51,907 nt of DNA from a bacterium ADurb.Bin236 (lineage in GTDB: Bacteria; UBP15; UBA6099), in assembly GCA_002069885.1 (NCBI GenBank), contig MWCD01000025.1, positions 1 to 51,907 on the forward strand, in the 5' to 3' direction. This document shows positions 8,699 to 18,807 of the stretch, in pieces (the first letter of the stretch is position 1; every line of letters starts with the position of its first letter). The notes below the pieces were generated by a model. The model saw only the letters and a program-made list of their open reading frames with translations. It did no database searches and had not been told where the DNA came from. The position numbers were made by a program, and so were the translations under genes.

Positions 8699-9202
8699 CT
8701 ATTTGACGCTTTCGCGCGCCTTGACCCACTCGATTAGCCCGCCGGCGGATATTATCTCTCTGACGAATTCGGGATACGCGGCGGTTTTATACTCCCGGTT
8801 TTTCGTGATATTTCTGAGGATGCCTCCGGTGGGATTCGCTTCAAGGACATCGCCCTGTTCCGCCTGATCCCACACGTCCGCCGCTTCGATCACAGGCAAC
8901 CCGATGTTTATCGCGTTCCTGAAGAAAATCCTCGCGAAAGACGTCGCCACCACGCAGGATATGCCAGCCGCGCGGATGCACACCGGCGCATGCTCCCTCG
9001 AACTGCCGCACCCGAAATTCTCGCCCGCCAACAGGATGTCGCCGGGCATCACCGCTTTCCTGAATTCGGGGAACTCGCCCTCCATGCAGTGGTCGGCGAG
9101 CTTTTCCGGGTCGGTCGTGTTCAGGTACATCGCCGGAATGATTATGTCGGTGTCGATATTGTGTCCGAATTTCCAGACTTTTCCTTTGAATGTTTCGCTC
9201 AT
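8699..9202 (-). CDS. leuD: 3-isopropylmalate dehydratase small subunit
   Basis: 167 residues, the short LeuD form shared with archaeal and homoaconitase-type enzymes. The family pairs with LeuC to isomerise 2-isopropylmalate to 3-isopropylmalate in leucine synthesis. Characteristic motifs are the N-terminal FGHNIDTDIIIPA and the swivel-domain GENFGCGSSREHAP, followed by the conserved SFARIFFRNAINIGLP. It begins seven bases after leuC ends, so the subunits are co-translated. leuA and leuB are not in the window. The related homoaconitase or methylmalate activity cannot be excluded from sequence. Confidence 0.93.
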   Translation of the reverse strand: MSETFKGKVWKFGHNIDTDIIIPAMYLNTTDPEKLADHCMEGEFPEFRKAVMPGDILLAGENFGCGSSREHAPVCIRAAGISCVVATSFARIFFRNAINIGLPVIEAADVWDQAEQGDVLEANPTGGILRNITKNREYKTAAYPEFVREIISAGGLIEWVKARESVK

Positions 9203-9209
9203 GGCAACC

Positions 9210-10472
9210 TCACATTATGTCTTCGGGATGAACAATTTCGCCCGCGACGGCGGACGCCGCCGCCACCGCCGGGTTGGAAAGATAGACCAAACTTTTCACA
9301 TGGCCCATCCTGCCTATAAAGTTCCTGTTAGTGGTGCTGACGGCGACCTCGCCCTCCGCCAGAACGCCCATGTGGCCGCCGAGACACGGCCCGCACGTGG
9401 GAACGCTCACCGCTGCCCCAGCCTCCGCAAAGATATCCAGCAGCCCTTCCGCCATCGCCGCGCGGTATATCCTCTGCGTCGCCGGTATCACTATCATCCT
9501 CACTTGCGGATGCACTTTCTTTCCCTGTATCACGCTTGCGGCCAGCCTCAGGTCCGGCAGCCACCCGTTCGTGCACGAGCCGACGAACGACTGGTCTATT
9601 TTGACGCCTTTCAATTCGCGGACGGGTTTCACGTTCTCCGGCAGGCTGGGGCACGCCACCACAGGCTCCATGCCTTCTATGTCAACTTTCACGACGTCCG
9701 CGAACACGGCGTCCGTGTCGCTCTTATAGATTTTTCCTTTCCGCGCCGGAGTCCCGGCAAGATACTCGGCCGTCTTTTCGTCCGCCTCGAATATCCCGTT
9801 CTTTGCCCCCGCTTCAATCGCCATGTTCGCCATCGTCAGGCGGTCATAAATCGACATCGCGGCGACTCCCGGCCCCCTGAACTCCATCGCCCGGTATCTT
9901 GCTCCATCGACTCCGATCATGCTGATTATTTTCAGTATGACATCTTTGCCAAACGCCCATTTGGAGGGAGCGCCGGCGATGTCGAAAGCGATTGTTTCAG
10001 GCGTTTTTAGCCAAATCTTGCCAGTAGCCCAAGCGGCAGCCAGATCGGTGCTTCCCACTCCGGTGGCGAATGCCCCCATCGCGCCGTGCGTGCATGTGTG
10101 GCTGTCCGCCCCGATAACCACGTCGCCGGGGGCCACCAGCCCCTCCTCCGGCAGCAGCGCGTGGCACACCCCTGAACGCCCCACCTCGAAGTACTTCTTA
10201 ATGCCCTGCTCGCACGCAAATTCCCTCATTGCCTTCGCGAGCGCCGCGCTCATTATGTCCTTGTTCGGCACGAAGTGGTCGTTCACGAGAGCGATTCGGT
10301 CAGGGTCTTTGACCTTCGCCGCGCCCGTCTTCCTGAACTCGTTGATAGCGGGAGGCGCGGTCACGTCGTGGCCCATCATCAGGTCGCATTCGGCGAGAAC
10401 AATCTCTCCGGGTCGCACCGACTCCCGCCCGCTGCTCGCGGCCAATATTTTTTCCGTCATCGTCATTCCCAT
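9210..10472 (-). CDS. leuC: 3-isopropylmalate dehydratase large subunit
   Basis: 420 residues, the length of the LeuC-2 (homoaconitase-like) class. Cysteines expected to hold the 4Fe-4S cluster are C300 in SCTNG and C360/C363 in TCGPCLGGH. Other family motifs are DHFVPNKD and GADSHTCTHGAMGAFATGVGS. The ATG at 10472 has GGAGG ten bases upstream; in-frame ATGs at residues 3 and 5 are less well placed. It precedes leuD by seven bases. It follows cysS with a 66-bp gap that shows no leader peptide or T-box-like element. Confidence 0.94.
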   Translation of the reverse strand: MGMTMTEKILAASSGRESVRPGEIVLAECDLMMGHDVTAPPAINEFRKTGAAKVKDPDRIALVNDHFVPNKDIMSAALAKAMREFACEQGIKKYFEVGRSGVCHALLPEEGLVAPGDVVIGADSHTCTHGAMGAFATGVGSTDLAAAWATGKIWLKTPETIAFDIAGAPSKWAFGKDVILKIISMIGVDGARYRAMEFRGPGVAAMSIYDRLTMANMAIEAGAKNGIFEADEKTAEYLAGTPARKGKIYKSDTDAVFADVVKVDIEGMEPVVACPSLPENVKPVRELKGVKIDQSFVGSCTNGWLPDLRLAASVIQGKKVHPQVRMIVIPATQRIYRAAMAEGLLDIFAEAGAAVSVPTCGPCLGGHMGVLAEGEVAVSTTNRNFIGRMGHVKSLVYLSNPAVAAASAVAGEIVHPEDIM

Positions 10473-10538
10473 CTTAAAAAAACCTCCGTTAAAGCCATGT
10501 TTTAGATAATCGGCGTTCGCCTGTGTCGCGGGCGATTC

Positions 10539-12014
10539 TCAATTTTTCCTTCGCCAAGACGTCCCCGCCGGGCCGTCCTCGATTATAAAACCGAGCTTGT
10601 CAAGCTCGTCTCTCACAGCGTCCGACACCGCCCAATCCTTTTTCGCGCGCGCGCCGTCTCGTATGCGGACGAGCAATCCGAGAAGCGCGTCCACAAGCCC
10701 GCTGTCTTCTGAGCGAGCGGTCGAAACGCTGCCTTGGAACAATCCGAAGATGCCGCCCAATTCGAGCGCGACGTCCTTAGCCGCCATCAGGGCGTCCGCC
10801 TCCGCGCGGGTCGCCCGCGCGCCGGGGGCCGACTCGATTTCCGCCATTGCAGTGTTCGCGGTTCGAACCAGAGTGAACAGCGCCGCGAGCGCCGCCGGGG
10901 TATCGAAGTCGTCGTCCATAGCGGAGATGAAGTCCGCGCGCGCCTTGCTTGCCGCGTTCCTAACCGCCTCCGCCCTGTCCCCGCCATCCCCCTGCCCGGC
11001 CCGCGCGACCGCCGCCTCAACCTTCGCAAAAAATGTCTCGAACCGCGCCAGTCCCTTTTCCGCCTCCGCCAGCCTGTCGTCCGAATAACTCACCGGAGAT
11101 TTGTAGTGCGCGGACAGAAACAGCAGCCGGAGCGCGTCCGGACGGGTCTTCTTCAATATATCTCTTAAATGTATGACATTGCCGAGAGACTTCGACATCT
11201 TTTCCTTGTCCAGTTCCACAAAACCATTGTGCAGCCAGTATTTTGCGAACGGTTTGCCGGTGAAGGCTTCGGACTGAGCGATTTCGTTTTCGTGGTGAGG
11301 AAATATGAGGTCGCGTCCGCCGCCATGAATGTCGAGTGTCGGCCCCGCGATTCCGACCGCCATCGCCGAGCATTCCAGATGCCAGCCGGGGCGGCCTTTG
11401 CCCCACGGGCTATCCCACCACGGCTCTCCCTCTTTAGCAACTTTCCAAAGCGCGAAATCCCTTCGCTCCCTCTTGCCCGGCTCGGTCAGTCCGTCCGCCG
11501 CCGCCGCGTCGCCCTCCGTGCCGGCCATCCGTCCGTACCCGTCGAACGTCGACACGCTGTAATAGACGTTTCCCTCCGCCTCGTACGCGTGCCCTTTTTC
11601 GATAAGCCCTGAAATCATCTTTATCATCGGCCCGATGTGATCGGTCGCCCTCGGATACGCCGCCGCCCTTTTCACTCCCAGCGCGTCCATCGTCTCGAAA
11701 TAACTCTCCTCATGCTTCCTCGCCAGCTCGCTGAAACTGATTCCCAGTTCGTTTGCCTTGTTTATTATCTTGTCGTCCACATCAGTGAAATTTTGAATGT
11801 GGAACACGTCGTAGCCTTTGAATTCTAGAAATCTGCGGATGACGTCAAAGCTGATGTAGCATCTGGCGTGCCCGATGTGGCAGTGGTCGTAGGCGGTGAC
11901 GCCGCAGACGTACATATTCACTCTGTCGCCGTTTACAGGCGAGAAAGGCTCTTTCGTCCGCGTCAGGTCATTTGTCACCATCAAAGCGTTGTCGCCGTCC
12001 GCTGTCTTTTGCAT
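10539..12014 (-). CDS. cysS: Cysteinyl-tRNA synthetase
   Basis: 491 residues. It charges tRNA-Cys with cysteine in the cytoplasm. The class I signatures are HIGH at 46-49 and KMSKS near residue 272. Zinc ligands include C37 and the HGGGRDLIFPHHENE segment. The C-terminal anticodon-binding region is Ala/Asp-rich. The ATG at 12014 has GGAGG five bases upstream, which supports this start although a second Met at residue 12 is also plausible. It lies between the isochorismatase-like gene and leuC on the same strand. Confidence 0.97.
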   Translation of the reverse strand: MQKTADGDNALMVTNDLTRTKEPFSPVNGDRVNMYVCGVTAYDHCHIGHARCYISFDVIRRFLEFKGYDVFHIQNFTDVDDKIINKANELGISFSELARKHEESYFETMDALGVKRAAAYPRATDHIGPMIKMISGLIEKGHAYEAEGNVYYSVSTFDGYGRMAGTEGDAAAADGLTEPGKRERRDFALWKVAKEGEPWWDSPWGKGRPGWHLECSAMAVGIAGPTLDIHGGGRDLIFPHHENEIAQSEAFTGKPFAKYWLHNGFVELDKEKMSKSLGNVIHLRDILKKTRPDALRLLFLSAHYKSPVSYSDDRLAEAEKGLARFETFFAKVEAAVARAGQGDGGDRAEAVRNAASKARADFISAMDDDFDTPAALAALFTLVRTANTAMAEIESAPGARATRAEADALMAAKDVALELGGIFGLFQGSVSTARSEDSGLVDALLGLLVRIRDGARAKKDWAVSDAVRDELDKLGFIIEDGPAGTSWRRKN

Positions 12015-12085
12015 TCATTCCTCCAAAACAAAAACAAAACGCGCGGCCCGCGCCGCGCCGTCCATTCCGAGCAACTAAACCGGAA

Positions 12086-12607
12086 TCATATAAGCTTCGC
12101 GCCGAGAGTGCGCTCCATTTCCTTCAGAGCGAACTCGTGGGCCGCGCGGTCGAAAGTGTCCACGCACCGCCTGTCCACTCTCACCGACAGCCCGCGCGCG
12201 CGCGCGTCCGCGCATGTGTATAACACACAAATATTAGTGCATACGCCGCACAGTTCCAGCGTGTCGATTTCCTTCTCTTTGAGCAGTTCCTCGAAATTAG
12301 TTCCGAAGAAAGCGCTGAACCTTTTTTTCAAGACCACCGCGTCGTCCGGCCTCGGGCGCAGGTCTTTGTGAATCTCCGCGCCCCGGCTCCCGGCAGTGGC
12401 GTGCTTGGGAAACATCTCGAATTCGGCGTCGTCCTCGTCGTGGTTGTCGCACACGTATATCACGGGGATTCCGCTCTCCCGGCATTTCGAGATTTTCTTC
12501 TGTATTTCAGGGATTATCTTGCCGACAGTTTCGCCTATGTAAAGCGCGCCGTCCTCGCAAACGAAATCATTCAACATATCAATAACGATAAGCGCCTCGT
12601 TGCTCAT
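12086..12607 (-). CDS. Isochorismatase-like cysteine hydrolase (nicotinamidase family)
   Basis: 173 residues of the isochorismatase-like fold. The catalytic triad is visible: D10 in LIVIDMLNDF, K94 in LKKRFSAF and C127 in GVCTNICVLYT. The metal-site histidines typical of PncA nicotinamidase are not obvious, so substrate assignment (nicotinamide or another amide) is open. A clear ribosome site (GGAGGAGAG) abuts the ATG. It follows ftsH by fifteen bases and probably shares its transcript. Confidence 0.85.
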   Translation of the reverse strand: MSNEALIVIDMLNDFVCEDGALYIGETVGKIIPEIQKKISKCRESGIPVIYVCDNHDEDDAEFEMFPKHATAGSRGAEIHKDLRPRPDDAVVLKKRFSAFFGTNFEELLKEKEIDTLELCGVCTNICVLYTCADARARGLSVRVDRRCVDTFDRAAHEFALKEMERTLGAKLI

Positions 12608-12622
12608 CTCTCTCCTCCGGAA

Positions 12623-15172
12623 TCACGCGGTCGGACTGAAGAAACCGCCCATGTCCTCTCCCGCCTTCTTCTCCCAGTCCTGAAACTTCTTCTCGATTTT
12701 CTCTATTTCGCCCCGGTCATTAATGAAGTTGGCGAAAGACACTTTCTTCCGACTGAATTCCTCGTTAAAAATTCGCAGGAAGCCAACAGCTCCGACGAGC
12801 GATTTTTCGGTTTCGCGGCCAAGATTTTCTGACGCCGCGTAGAGAGCCGCCGTAATCTCCTCGGCGGCCCTGTCGGCGCGCCCCAGCGCGGTGTAAAGCA
12901 TCGCCAGCCTAAGCCTGAATCCCGCCTCAAGCGCGCCTTCATCGCTCTCCCTGACCAGACGTCTCAAAGCCAGCTCGGCTGCTTTCGACTGGCTTCCTCT
13001 TATCAACTCTTCGACCGCTCCCAGAGCGAGTTTCATCCTCTCGTTTTCTAAGAACGGCGCGGTGACCTCGCCGAACGCTTTCTTGAGGGCGCGGTAACAG
13101 CCTGCGGTAAGCCCGCCCGCTCTCTCAAGGGCGATTTCCAGAGCTCGCATGTCCGCGTTGGATTCATCCGCGCCGGGCGCGGCGTCCGTTTTCTCTTCGA
13201 CTGCCTCGCCGGCTCGATCCCCGCTCTCTTTTTTCTCGGCGGCGGCCGCAAGTTCCTCTTTCTCTTTAGCCTCTTTTTTCTCTATCCGCGCCTTGTTCTT
13301 CTCTTCGTCTATCTTCTTCTTTTCCTCTTCCAACCGCTCGATTTCTTCTTCTGACAAGTCCTTGCCTTCAAGCAGGCTTTCTAACCTGACGCCTTCGAGG
13401 AATTCGCGTTCAATTAGCTTTTCGGCCACAAGCTCCAGTTTTTCCTTGTGTTCGGAAAGCATTTCCTTCACCTTGGAATGGCAGCTCTCGACGATGCCGC
13501 GAACCTCGCCGTCGATCTTCGCTGCGACCTCTTCGCTGTAGTCCCTTTCGCGGGCAAGGTCCCTGCCGAGAAATATCGCCTCAGTTTTATTGCCGAACGA
13601 CAACGGGCCGAGCGACTCGCTCATCCCGAACTCCGTGACCATCCTACGGGCTATCCGGGTGGCGCGCTCGATATCGTTCGACGCCCCGGTCGTGATGTCG
13701 TCGAACATTAACTCTTCCGCCGCCCGGCCGCCGAGCAGCACGCATATCTCGTTCACAAGAGCCGTCTTCGATTCAAGGTATTTATCCTCGGTCGGCAACT
13801 GGAGCGTGTATCCCAGCGCCATCCCTCGCGGCAGTATCGATATCTTATGCACCGGGTCGGAGTCCGGCAGCGTCTTCGCCACCAGCGCGTGCCCCGCCTC
13901 GTGATACGCTGTGACCTTCCTGTCCTTTTCGGACAACAGCCTGCTGCGCCGCTCCGGGCCTGCAATATTTCTATCAATGGACTCTTCAATATGCCTGCCG
14001 GTGATAATCTCAGCGTTTTCCCTCGCGGCCAGAATCGCGGCCTCGTTCAGAACATTTTCCAAGTCCGCGCCGGTGAACCCCGGAGTTCGCCGGGCGATAA
14101 CATCCAAGTCCACCGCCACATCAAGCGGCTTTCCTTTGGCGTGAACGTCCAGAATGGCGCGCCTGCCGTTCAGGTCCGGGCGGTCAACCACCACCCTGCG
14201 GTCGAAACGTCCCGGACGCAGCAACGCCGGGTCCAGCACGTCCGGCCTGTTCGTCGCCGCTATGAGAATGACGCCTTTGTTGGCGTCGAAACCGTCCATC
14301 TCGACAAGCAACTGATTGAGAGTCTGCTCCCTTTCGTCGTGACCGCCGCCAAGCCCGGCCCCGCGCTGCCTGCCCACCGCGTCTATCTCGTCCACGAACA
14401 CGAGGCAAGGCGCGTTCTTTTTAGCTTGGTCGAACAAATCTCTCACTCTCGACGCGCCCACCCCGACGAACATCTCCACAAAGTCAGAGCCGCTCATGTG
14501 GAAGAAAGGAACCTGAGCCTCTCCGGCGATAGCCCGCGCAAGCAGAGTCTTGCCCGAACCCGGAGGCCCCAGCAACAGCACTCCCTTGGGAATCTTCGCC
14601 CCCATCTTCTGGAACCGCCCCGGGTCTTTCAGGAACTCCACAATTTCCCTAAGTTCCTCAATCGCTTCGTCCACCCCGGCAACGTCCTTGAAGCTCACCT
14701 TCGGCAGGTTGTCAGTCAACACCTTGGCCTTGCTGCGGCCGAAGCTCATAGCCTGACCGCCGCCCACGTTCGCCTGCCTCATTATCAAAAACCATATCGC
14801 GAGGATAAGCACCACAGGCACGATTATCACAGCAAGAAACTGCCCCGCGTTCTCTTTGAGTCCGGGATTCTCGGCGGTGAATTTGATATTGTTGGCGCGC
14901 AGAGTTTTAACAAGATCGGCATCCGTCGGCGCGTCCACCATGAACCGGGTCTTGTCCGTAAGCGTCCCTTTCAGCTTGTTGCTGCTGTTGATTATCGAAA
15001 CTTCCGACACCTTCTTGGACTCGACGAGATTAAGGAACTCGCTGTAAGAAATTTTCTGTTGCTCCCCGCCCATAGGGTTCCTGATGAATAAAGAGAAAAC
15101 GATGAAAGAAATCATTATTATGACGAGGAAAGAATATTTCGAGAACTTGTTCTGGCCCTGTTGTGACTGCAT
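12623..15172 (-). CDS. ftsH: ATP-dependent zinc metalloprotease FtsH with long C-terminal extension
   Basis: 849 residues against about 610-650 for most FtsH. Membrane spans lie at about 13-30 and 112-131. Walker A is GPPGSGKT (202-209), Walker B the [10 protein letters not shown] segment, then the SRH region and the protease zinc site HEAGH (424-428) with the distal Asp in GASNDIE. The family degrades membrane and short-lived cytosolic proteins. The conserved core ends near residue 605. About 245 further residues follow: a highly charged Glu/Lys coiled coil (about 600-660), then an Ala/Leu/Glu-rich helical domain resembling TPR-like repeats. It is upstream of the isochorismatase-like gene. 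Confidence 0.97.
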   Translation of the reverse strand: MQSQQGQNKFSKYSFLVIIMISFIVFSLFIRNPMGGEQQKISYSEFLNLVESKKVSEVSIINSSNKLKGTLTDKTRFMVDAPTDADLVKTLRANNIKFTAENPGLKENAGQFLAVIIVPVVLILAIWFLIMRQANVGGGQAMSFGRSKAKVLTDNLPKVSFKDVAGVDEAIEELREIVEFLKDPGRFQKMGAKIPKGVLLLGPPGSGKTLLARAIAGEAQVPFFHMSGSDFVEMFVGVGASRVRDLFDQAKKNAPCLVFVDEIDAVGRQRGAGLGGGHDEREQTLNQLLVEMDGFDANKGVILIAATNRPDVLDPALLRPGRFDRRVVVDRPDLNGRRAILDVHAKGKPLDVAVDLDVIARRTPGFTGADLENVLNEAAILAARENAEIITGRHIEESIDRNIAGPERRSRLLSEKDRKVTAYHEAGHALVAKTLPDSDPVHKISILPRGMALGYTLQLPTEDKYLESKTALVNEICVLLGGRAAEELMFDDITTGASNDIERATRIARRMVTEFGMSESLGPLSFGNKTEAIFLGRDLARERDYSEEVAAKIDGEVRGIVESCHSKVKEMLSEHKEKLELVAEKLIEREFLEGVRLESLLEGKDLSEEEIERLEEEKKKIDEEKNKARIEKKEAKEKEELAAAAEKKESGDRAGEAVEEKTDAAPGADESNADMRALEIALERAGGLTAGCYRALKKAFGEVTAPFLENERMKLALGAVEELIRGSQSKAAELALRRLVRESDEGALEAGFRLRLAMLYTALGRADRAAEEITAALYAASENLGRETEKSLVGAVGFLRIFNEEFSRKKVSFANFINDRGEIEKIEKKFQDWEKKAGEDMGGFFSPTA

Positions 15173-15303
15173 AAATAAACCGCGCCGGTTTCCGCCCGGC
15201 TCCTTTCAGCGTTCTCTATTTATAACAGATTATAAAAAAAAATCAAAATTGCGCGCGGGCGACCGAATTAATGTGACGCATTTAGCCATGAAGAAATAAA
15301 CCA

Positions 15304-15322
15304 GAATCCTTTGTTGGGATTC
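15304..15322 (-). terminator. GAATCC-N7-GGATTC hairpin 3' of the MBL-fold gene
   Basis: A six-base perfect inverted repeat with a seven-base loop, between the end of the MBL-fold gene and the start of ftsH. The following bases on the minus strand are only moderately T-rich, so termination strength is doubtful. The same hairpin type recurs at 41163-41181. Confidence 0.35.
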
Positions 15323-15424
15323 GGGATTAATGCCTATTTGCTTGTGTGGAAAAACAGCAGGGTTGCGCTATTTGTCTTTTTTTAGATGGCTTCTGTGACT
15401 ACGTTTGCCAGACAGTGAAAGCTA

Positions 15425-16402
15425 TCAGATGTCTACTTCCATGCCTTCGTGGGCGGCGAAAATGTGGATGTCCGGCCTGCCCTTCTCGGCAACGAGCTTC
15501 TTGCAATAGTTTTCCATCTCGTCCACGGCGTTGTCCGCGCGGGTCGGCTCGTGATGGAATAGGGCCACTCTTTTAACGTTGGCTGTGATGGCGGTCTCGA
15601 CGGCGTCGTCGAGAGTGCTATGGCCCCAGCCGACTTTGTTCATCCCGCCTGCGGGCGGCATGTATTCTTCTTTGGTGTATTGGGCGTCAAATATCAGCAG
15701 GTCGGCGTCCCGGGCGAATTCTTTTATGCGCCTGTTCATGTCGTCGACAACTTGGTCGGCGTGGGCTTCCTCGCCTTCTTCCTCGCCGCCTCCGCCGCCG
15801 CCGAACAGAAAATCGTCCACTTCGTCCCCGCCGGATTCCGCTTTGTCTTTTTTCTTGAACACATTGGTGTAAGGCTCGGTGTCGAACTCAGTGACGACCA
15901 CTTTGCCGGCGTACTCGAACCTGTAGCCGAGCGTCAATATCGGGTGGTTGAGGTACTTCGCGGTTATCTTAACTCCGTCCACCTCGAAAGTGGACTCCTT
16001 CAATTCGACGAAGTCGATTTTAGCTGCCATGTGTTCGAGTTTCACGGGGAAATAAGAATATTTCATCTGCCCGGCCACGATGTCTTCCAAGCGTTCGTTG
16101 AAGTTGACGGGACCGTAGAAGCAGAACTTGTTGCCGGGGATGAAAGCCGGGACGAAGAAAGGCCAGCCGTGAATGTGATCCCAGTGGGTGTGGGAGAGGA
16201 AAATTTTGGCGTCGACTCTGCCGATGTTGCCGCGTCCCATCATGTTGAGGCCGAGTTCGCGGATGCCGGAGCCGGCGTCCATGATAAAAAGCTGTCCGCC
16301 GCCGGGCTGAATCTCCACGCACGACGTGTTTCCGCCGACTCTAACCGTCTTCGGGCCCGGCGTGGGTATGGAACCTCTCACTCCCCAGAATCTTACAAGC
16401 AT
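15425..16402 (-). CDS. MBL-fold metallohydrolase (PhnP / cyclic phosphodiesterase-like)
   Basis: 325 residues. The N-terminal FWGVRGSIPTPG and the metal motif HTHWDH (H71, H73, D75, H76) place it with beta-lactamase-fold hydrolases related to PhnP and cyclic-nucleotide phosphodiesterases. Later ligands are in DTEP, FDAQYT and the final HHEPTRAD region. A hydrophilic insertion at about residues 181-216 contains six consecutive Gly followed by Glu-rich sequence and is not part of the fold. It follows the HDOD gene by 57 bases. Substrate unknown; a signalling cyclic nucleotide is only a family-based possibility. Confidence 0.85.
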   Translation of the reverse strand: MLVRFWGVRGSIPTPGPKTVRVGGNTSCVEIQPGGGQLFIMDAGSGIRELGLNMMGRGNIGRVDAKIFLSHTHWDHIHGWPFFVPAFIPGNKFCFYGPVNFNERLEDIVAGQMKYSYFPVKLEHMAAKIDFVELKESTFEVDGVKITAKYLNHPILTLGYRFEYAGKVVVTEFDTEPYTNVFKKKDKAESGGDEVDDFLFGGGGGGEEEGEEAHADQVVDDMNRRIKEFARDADLLIFDAQYTKEEYMPPAGGMNKVGWGHSTLDDAVETAITANVKRVALFHHEPTRADNAVDEMENYCKKLVAEKGRPDIHIFAAHEGMEVDI

Positions 16403-16459
16403 CTGATTGCTCCGTGTTTGAAATTTGGATTGGGCTCGCGCCGGCGGCGCGGCAAGCGG

Positions 16460-17329
16460 TCAGCCTTTGTCCGACGACTGGAGGAACACCGACGCGCGCT
16501 CGACGCCCTCCATCAGGAACCCTTCCATGTCGGCCAGCGCGTCTTCCGTCAGGCCCACCTCGCGCCACATCTCGGGGGCTATCTTCTCAACGTACGCGTT
16601 CCCCCCGAAACCGGCTTCGAGCTTCTTGCAGTAGTTGTTCGATATGTGCACCGCGAACACAAGTTTCTTGTTTTCGTCTTTGACTTCAGCCAGACAGTGA
16701 TGCTTGCTCATCGCCTCTATCAACTGGGACTGAAGGCCCCATTTCTCTCCGAGCAGCCGTCCTATCTCCCCGTGATTGATTCCGAAAACGGCGGTCTCGA
16801 AAAGGTGTAGCGGCTTCTGTTTTTCCCGCGCCGCGCCGATGACTTTTCCGTATCCGACCGGGTTAATCCTATTGAGGATAACCTTGCCGATGTCATGCAT
16901 GAGGCCGCCGAGGAAAAAATCTTCGAGGAAATTCTTGTGGATGCCGATTTTTCTTGCGATGAGTTTGGCGCAAACGCCGGTGGCGAGCAGATGCCGCCAG
17001 AATTCGTCCATGTCCAGCCCGCCCTTTGCGCTGCCCGCCATCGCTTCCAGAGCCGCCGTGCTCACCGCAAGGTTCTTGATGGTGTTCAGGCCAAGCATAA
17101 CTATTGCGCGAACAGTGGACGTGACCTGCTCTGAAAATCCGAAGTATGCGGAGTTGACAAGTTTGAGAACTTTAGCGGCGAGAACCGGATCGAGAGAGAT
17201 GACTTTGTTCAGGTCGTTGGCCGAAGATGTGGGATCATTAGCGACCTGAAGTATCTTGGCCACTGTCGGCGACAGGCTCGGCATCCTGTCTATGTGACGA
17301 AGCACAATTGCGGCTTTGCTGTCATCCAT
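16460..17329 (-). CDS. HDOD domain protein
   Basis: 289 residues, nearly all one HDOD domain, a catalytically degenerate relative of HD phosphohydrolases found in bacterial signalling. Typical signatures are LPSLSPTVAKILQ-like MPSLSPTVAKILQVANDP near the N-terminus, VLKLVNSAYFGF, and MLGLNTIKNLAVS. A later LGGLMHDIGKVIL retains an HD dipeptide, and NHGEIGRLLGEKWGL follows. No receiver or GGDEF domain is attached. It starts 29 bases after hslU. HDOD proteins often act beside chemosensory or c-di-GMP systems, but no partner is adjacent. Confidence 0.9.
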   Translation of the reverse strand: MDDSKAAIVLRHIDRMPSLSPTVAKILQVANDPTSSANDLNKVISLDPVLAAKVLKLVNSAYFGFSEQVTSTVRAIVMLGLNTIKNLAVSTAALEAMAGSAKGGLDMDEFWRHLLATGVCAKLIARKIGIHKNFLEDFFLGGLMHDIGKVILNRINPVGYGKVIGAAREKQKPLHLFETAVFGINHGEIGRLLGEKWGLQSQLIEAMSKHHCLAEVKDENKKLVFAVHISNNYCKKLEAGFGGNAYVEKIAPEMWREVGLTEDALADMEGFLMEGVERASVFLQSSDKG

Positions 17330-17358
17330 TCAGGCGGTTTGTTCTCCCGCTGAGAAAT

Positions 17359-18807
17359 TTACAGTATATATCTACTCAAGTCAACATCATCTATGATGTC
17401 TTTTAGGGTTTCCCGGACGTGATTTTTGTCAATTTTCATATCCCCTTGCGCCACGTCTGGAGCGTTGAAGGAGATGTCTTCGAGGACTTTTTCAAGCATT
17501 GTGTGCAGGCGTCGCGCGCCGATGTTCTCTGTCTGTTTGTTGACCCTTGAAGCAGCGTCTGCGATTTCGTCTATCCCGTCCTCGGTGAACGTCAGATTCA
17601 CGCCGTCGGACTCCATAAGCGCGATATATTGCTTTATCAAAGCGTTTTTTGGCTCTGTCAGTATCCGCTTGAAGTCGTCCCGCGAGAGATTTTCCAGTTC
17701 CACCCTTAACGGAAACCTGCCCTGAAGTTCAGGTATCAGGTCCGACGGTTTGCTGTGCGAAAACGCGCCGGCGGCGATGAAAAGCACGTGATTCGTCTTG
17801 ACCGGGCCGTACTTTGTGTTGACCGTGCTGCCCTCGACGATGGGGAGAATGTCCCTCTGCACGCCTTCGCGGGAAACGTCCGGGCCTGAGCCTGATTTTT
17901 CCCGCCCCGCTATTTTGTCTATCTCATCAATGAAAATAATTCCGGACTGCTCCACAAGCTTGATAGCCTCTGCTGCGGCGTCGTCCATGTCGATCATTTT
18001 CTCCGCTTCGGCGGCGGTCAATATTTTTTTCGCCTCGGCGACGGTGGTCTTTCTCTTCCGCTTCTTCGAGGGCATAAGGCCGCCGAGCATGTCTTGAAGG
18101 TTGACGCCCATCTCCTCGATCCCGGCGTTGGAGAATATCTCAACCATCTTGGGTTGCGAGTCGGCAACTTCTATCTCGATTTCGTTTCCGTCCATCTCAG
18201 CGGCAGAGATTTTTCTGCGGAGCCGCTCCCGGAGCCGGGATATCTGGTCGGAATCGTCGTCGAGAGCCTGTTCGGCGGCGGCGAACTCTTCCTGAGCGGG
18301 GAACTGCCTGCGGCGGGGCCGGTGGTGCGTCATCGCGTCCAAGATTATCTCGATGGCCATCGCCTCGGCGGCGGCCTCCACAGCTTCGCGCTTCCGGTTT
18401 TTCACCATCCTTACGGCGGATTCGACAAGGTCGCGCACCATGCTCTCTACGTCCCTGCCGACGTATCCGACCTCGGTGTATTTGGTGGCTTCAACTTTGA
18501 TGAACGGAGCGCTCATGAGAGTTGAAAGCCGCCGAGCTATCTCAGTTTTGCCGACTCCGGTGGGGCCTATCATCAGGATGTTCTTGGGGATTATCTCGTC
18601 CTGCAGTTCGCCTTCGACGCGGGCGCGCCGGGCGCGGTTGCGCAACGCTATCGCCACCACCCTTTTTGCCTGTTTCTGGCCGATGATGTAGCGGTCCAAG
18701 TAATCCACAATTTGAGTTGGGGTAAGGTCCGGGCCGGAGATGTCCCGGCTGGCCGGCACGAGCATATCCCGCCTCGCAACCGCTTCGTCTTGATTTTCGA
18801 TATTCAT
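17359..18807 (-). CDS. hslU: ATP-dependent protease ATPase subunit HslU
   Basis: 482 residues, slightly longer than usual (about 440-470), with about 27 extra residues before the conserved [17 protein letters not shown]. Walker A is GPTGVGKTE from residue 81, Walker B is [10 protein letters not shown], and the C-terminal tail DLSRYIL is the segment that docks into HslV. The intermediate domain (about 110-240) is acidic and Arg-rich. It unfolds substrates for HslV. Its start overlaps the hslV stop by four bases (ATGA), so the two are coupled. Confidence 0.97.
   Translation of the reverse strand: MNIENQDEAVARRDMLVPASRDISGPDLTPTQIVDYLDRYIIGQKQAKRVVAIALRNRARRARVEGELQDEIIPKNILMIGPTGVGKTEIARRLSTLMSAPFIKVEATKYTEVGYVGRDVESMVRDLVESAVRMVKNRKREAVEAAAEAMAIEIILDAMTHHRPRRRQFPAQEEFAAAEQALDDDSDQISRLRERLRRKISAAEMDGNEIEIEVADSQPKMVEIFSNAGIEEMGVNLQDMLGGLMPSKKRKRKTTVAEAKKILTAAEAEKMIDMDDAAAEAIKLVEQSGIIFIDEIDKIAGREKSGSGPDVSREGVQRDILPIVEGSTVNTKYGPVKTNHVLFIAAGAFSHSKPSDLIPELQGRFPLRVELENLSRDDFKRILTEPKNALIKQYIALMESDGVNLTFTEDGIDEIADAASRVNKQTENIGARRLHTMLEKVLEDISFNAPDVAQGDMKIDKNHVRETLKDIIDDVDLSRYIL

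Noticed and set aside
10473-10538. A leucine leader peptide or T-box ahead of leuC
   Set aside because: Only 66 bp, with no Leu-codon run or T-box-like stem.
13847-15091. A 414-codon plus-strand frame within ftsH
   Set aside because: Antisense shadow of the FtsH ATPase region; sequence is not protein-like.
15620-16810. A 396-codon plus-strand frame across the MBL and HDOD genes
   Set aside because: It spans two real minus-strand genes and has no family signature.
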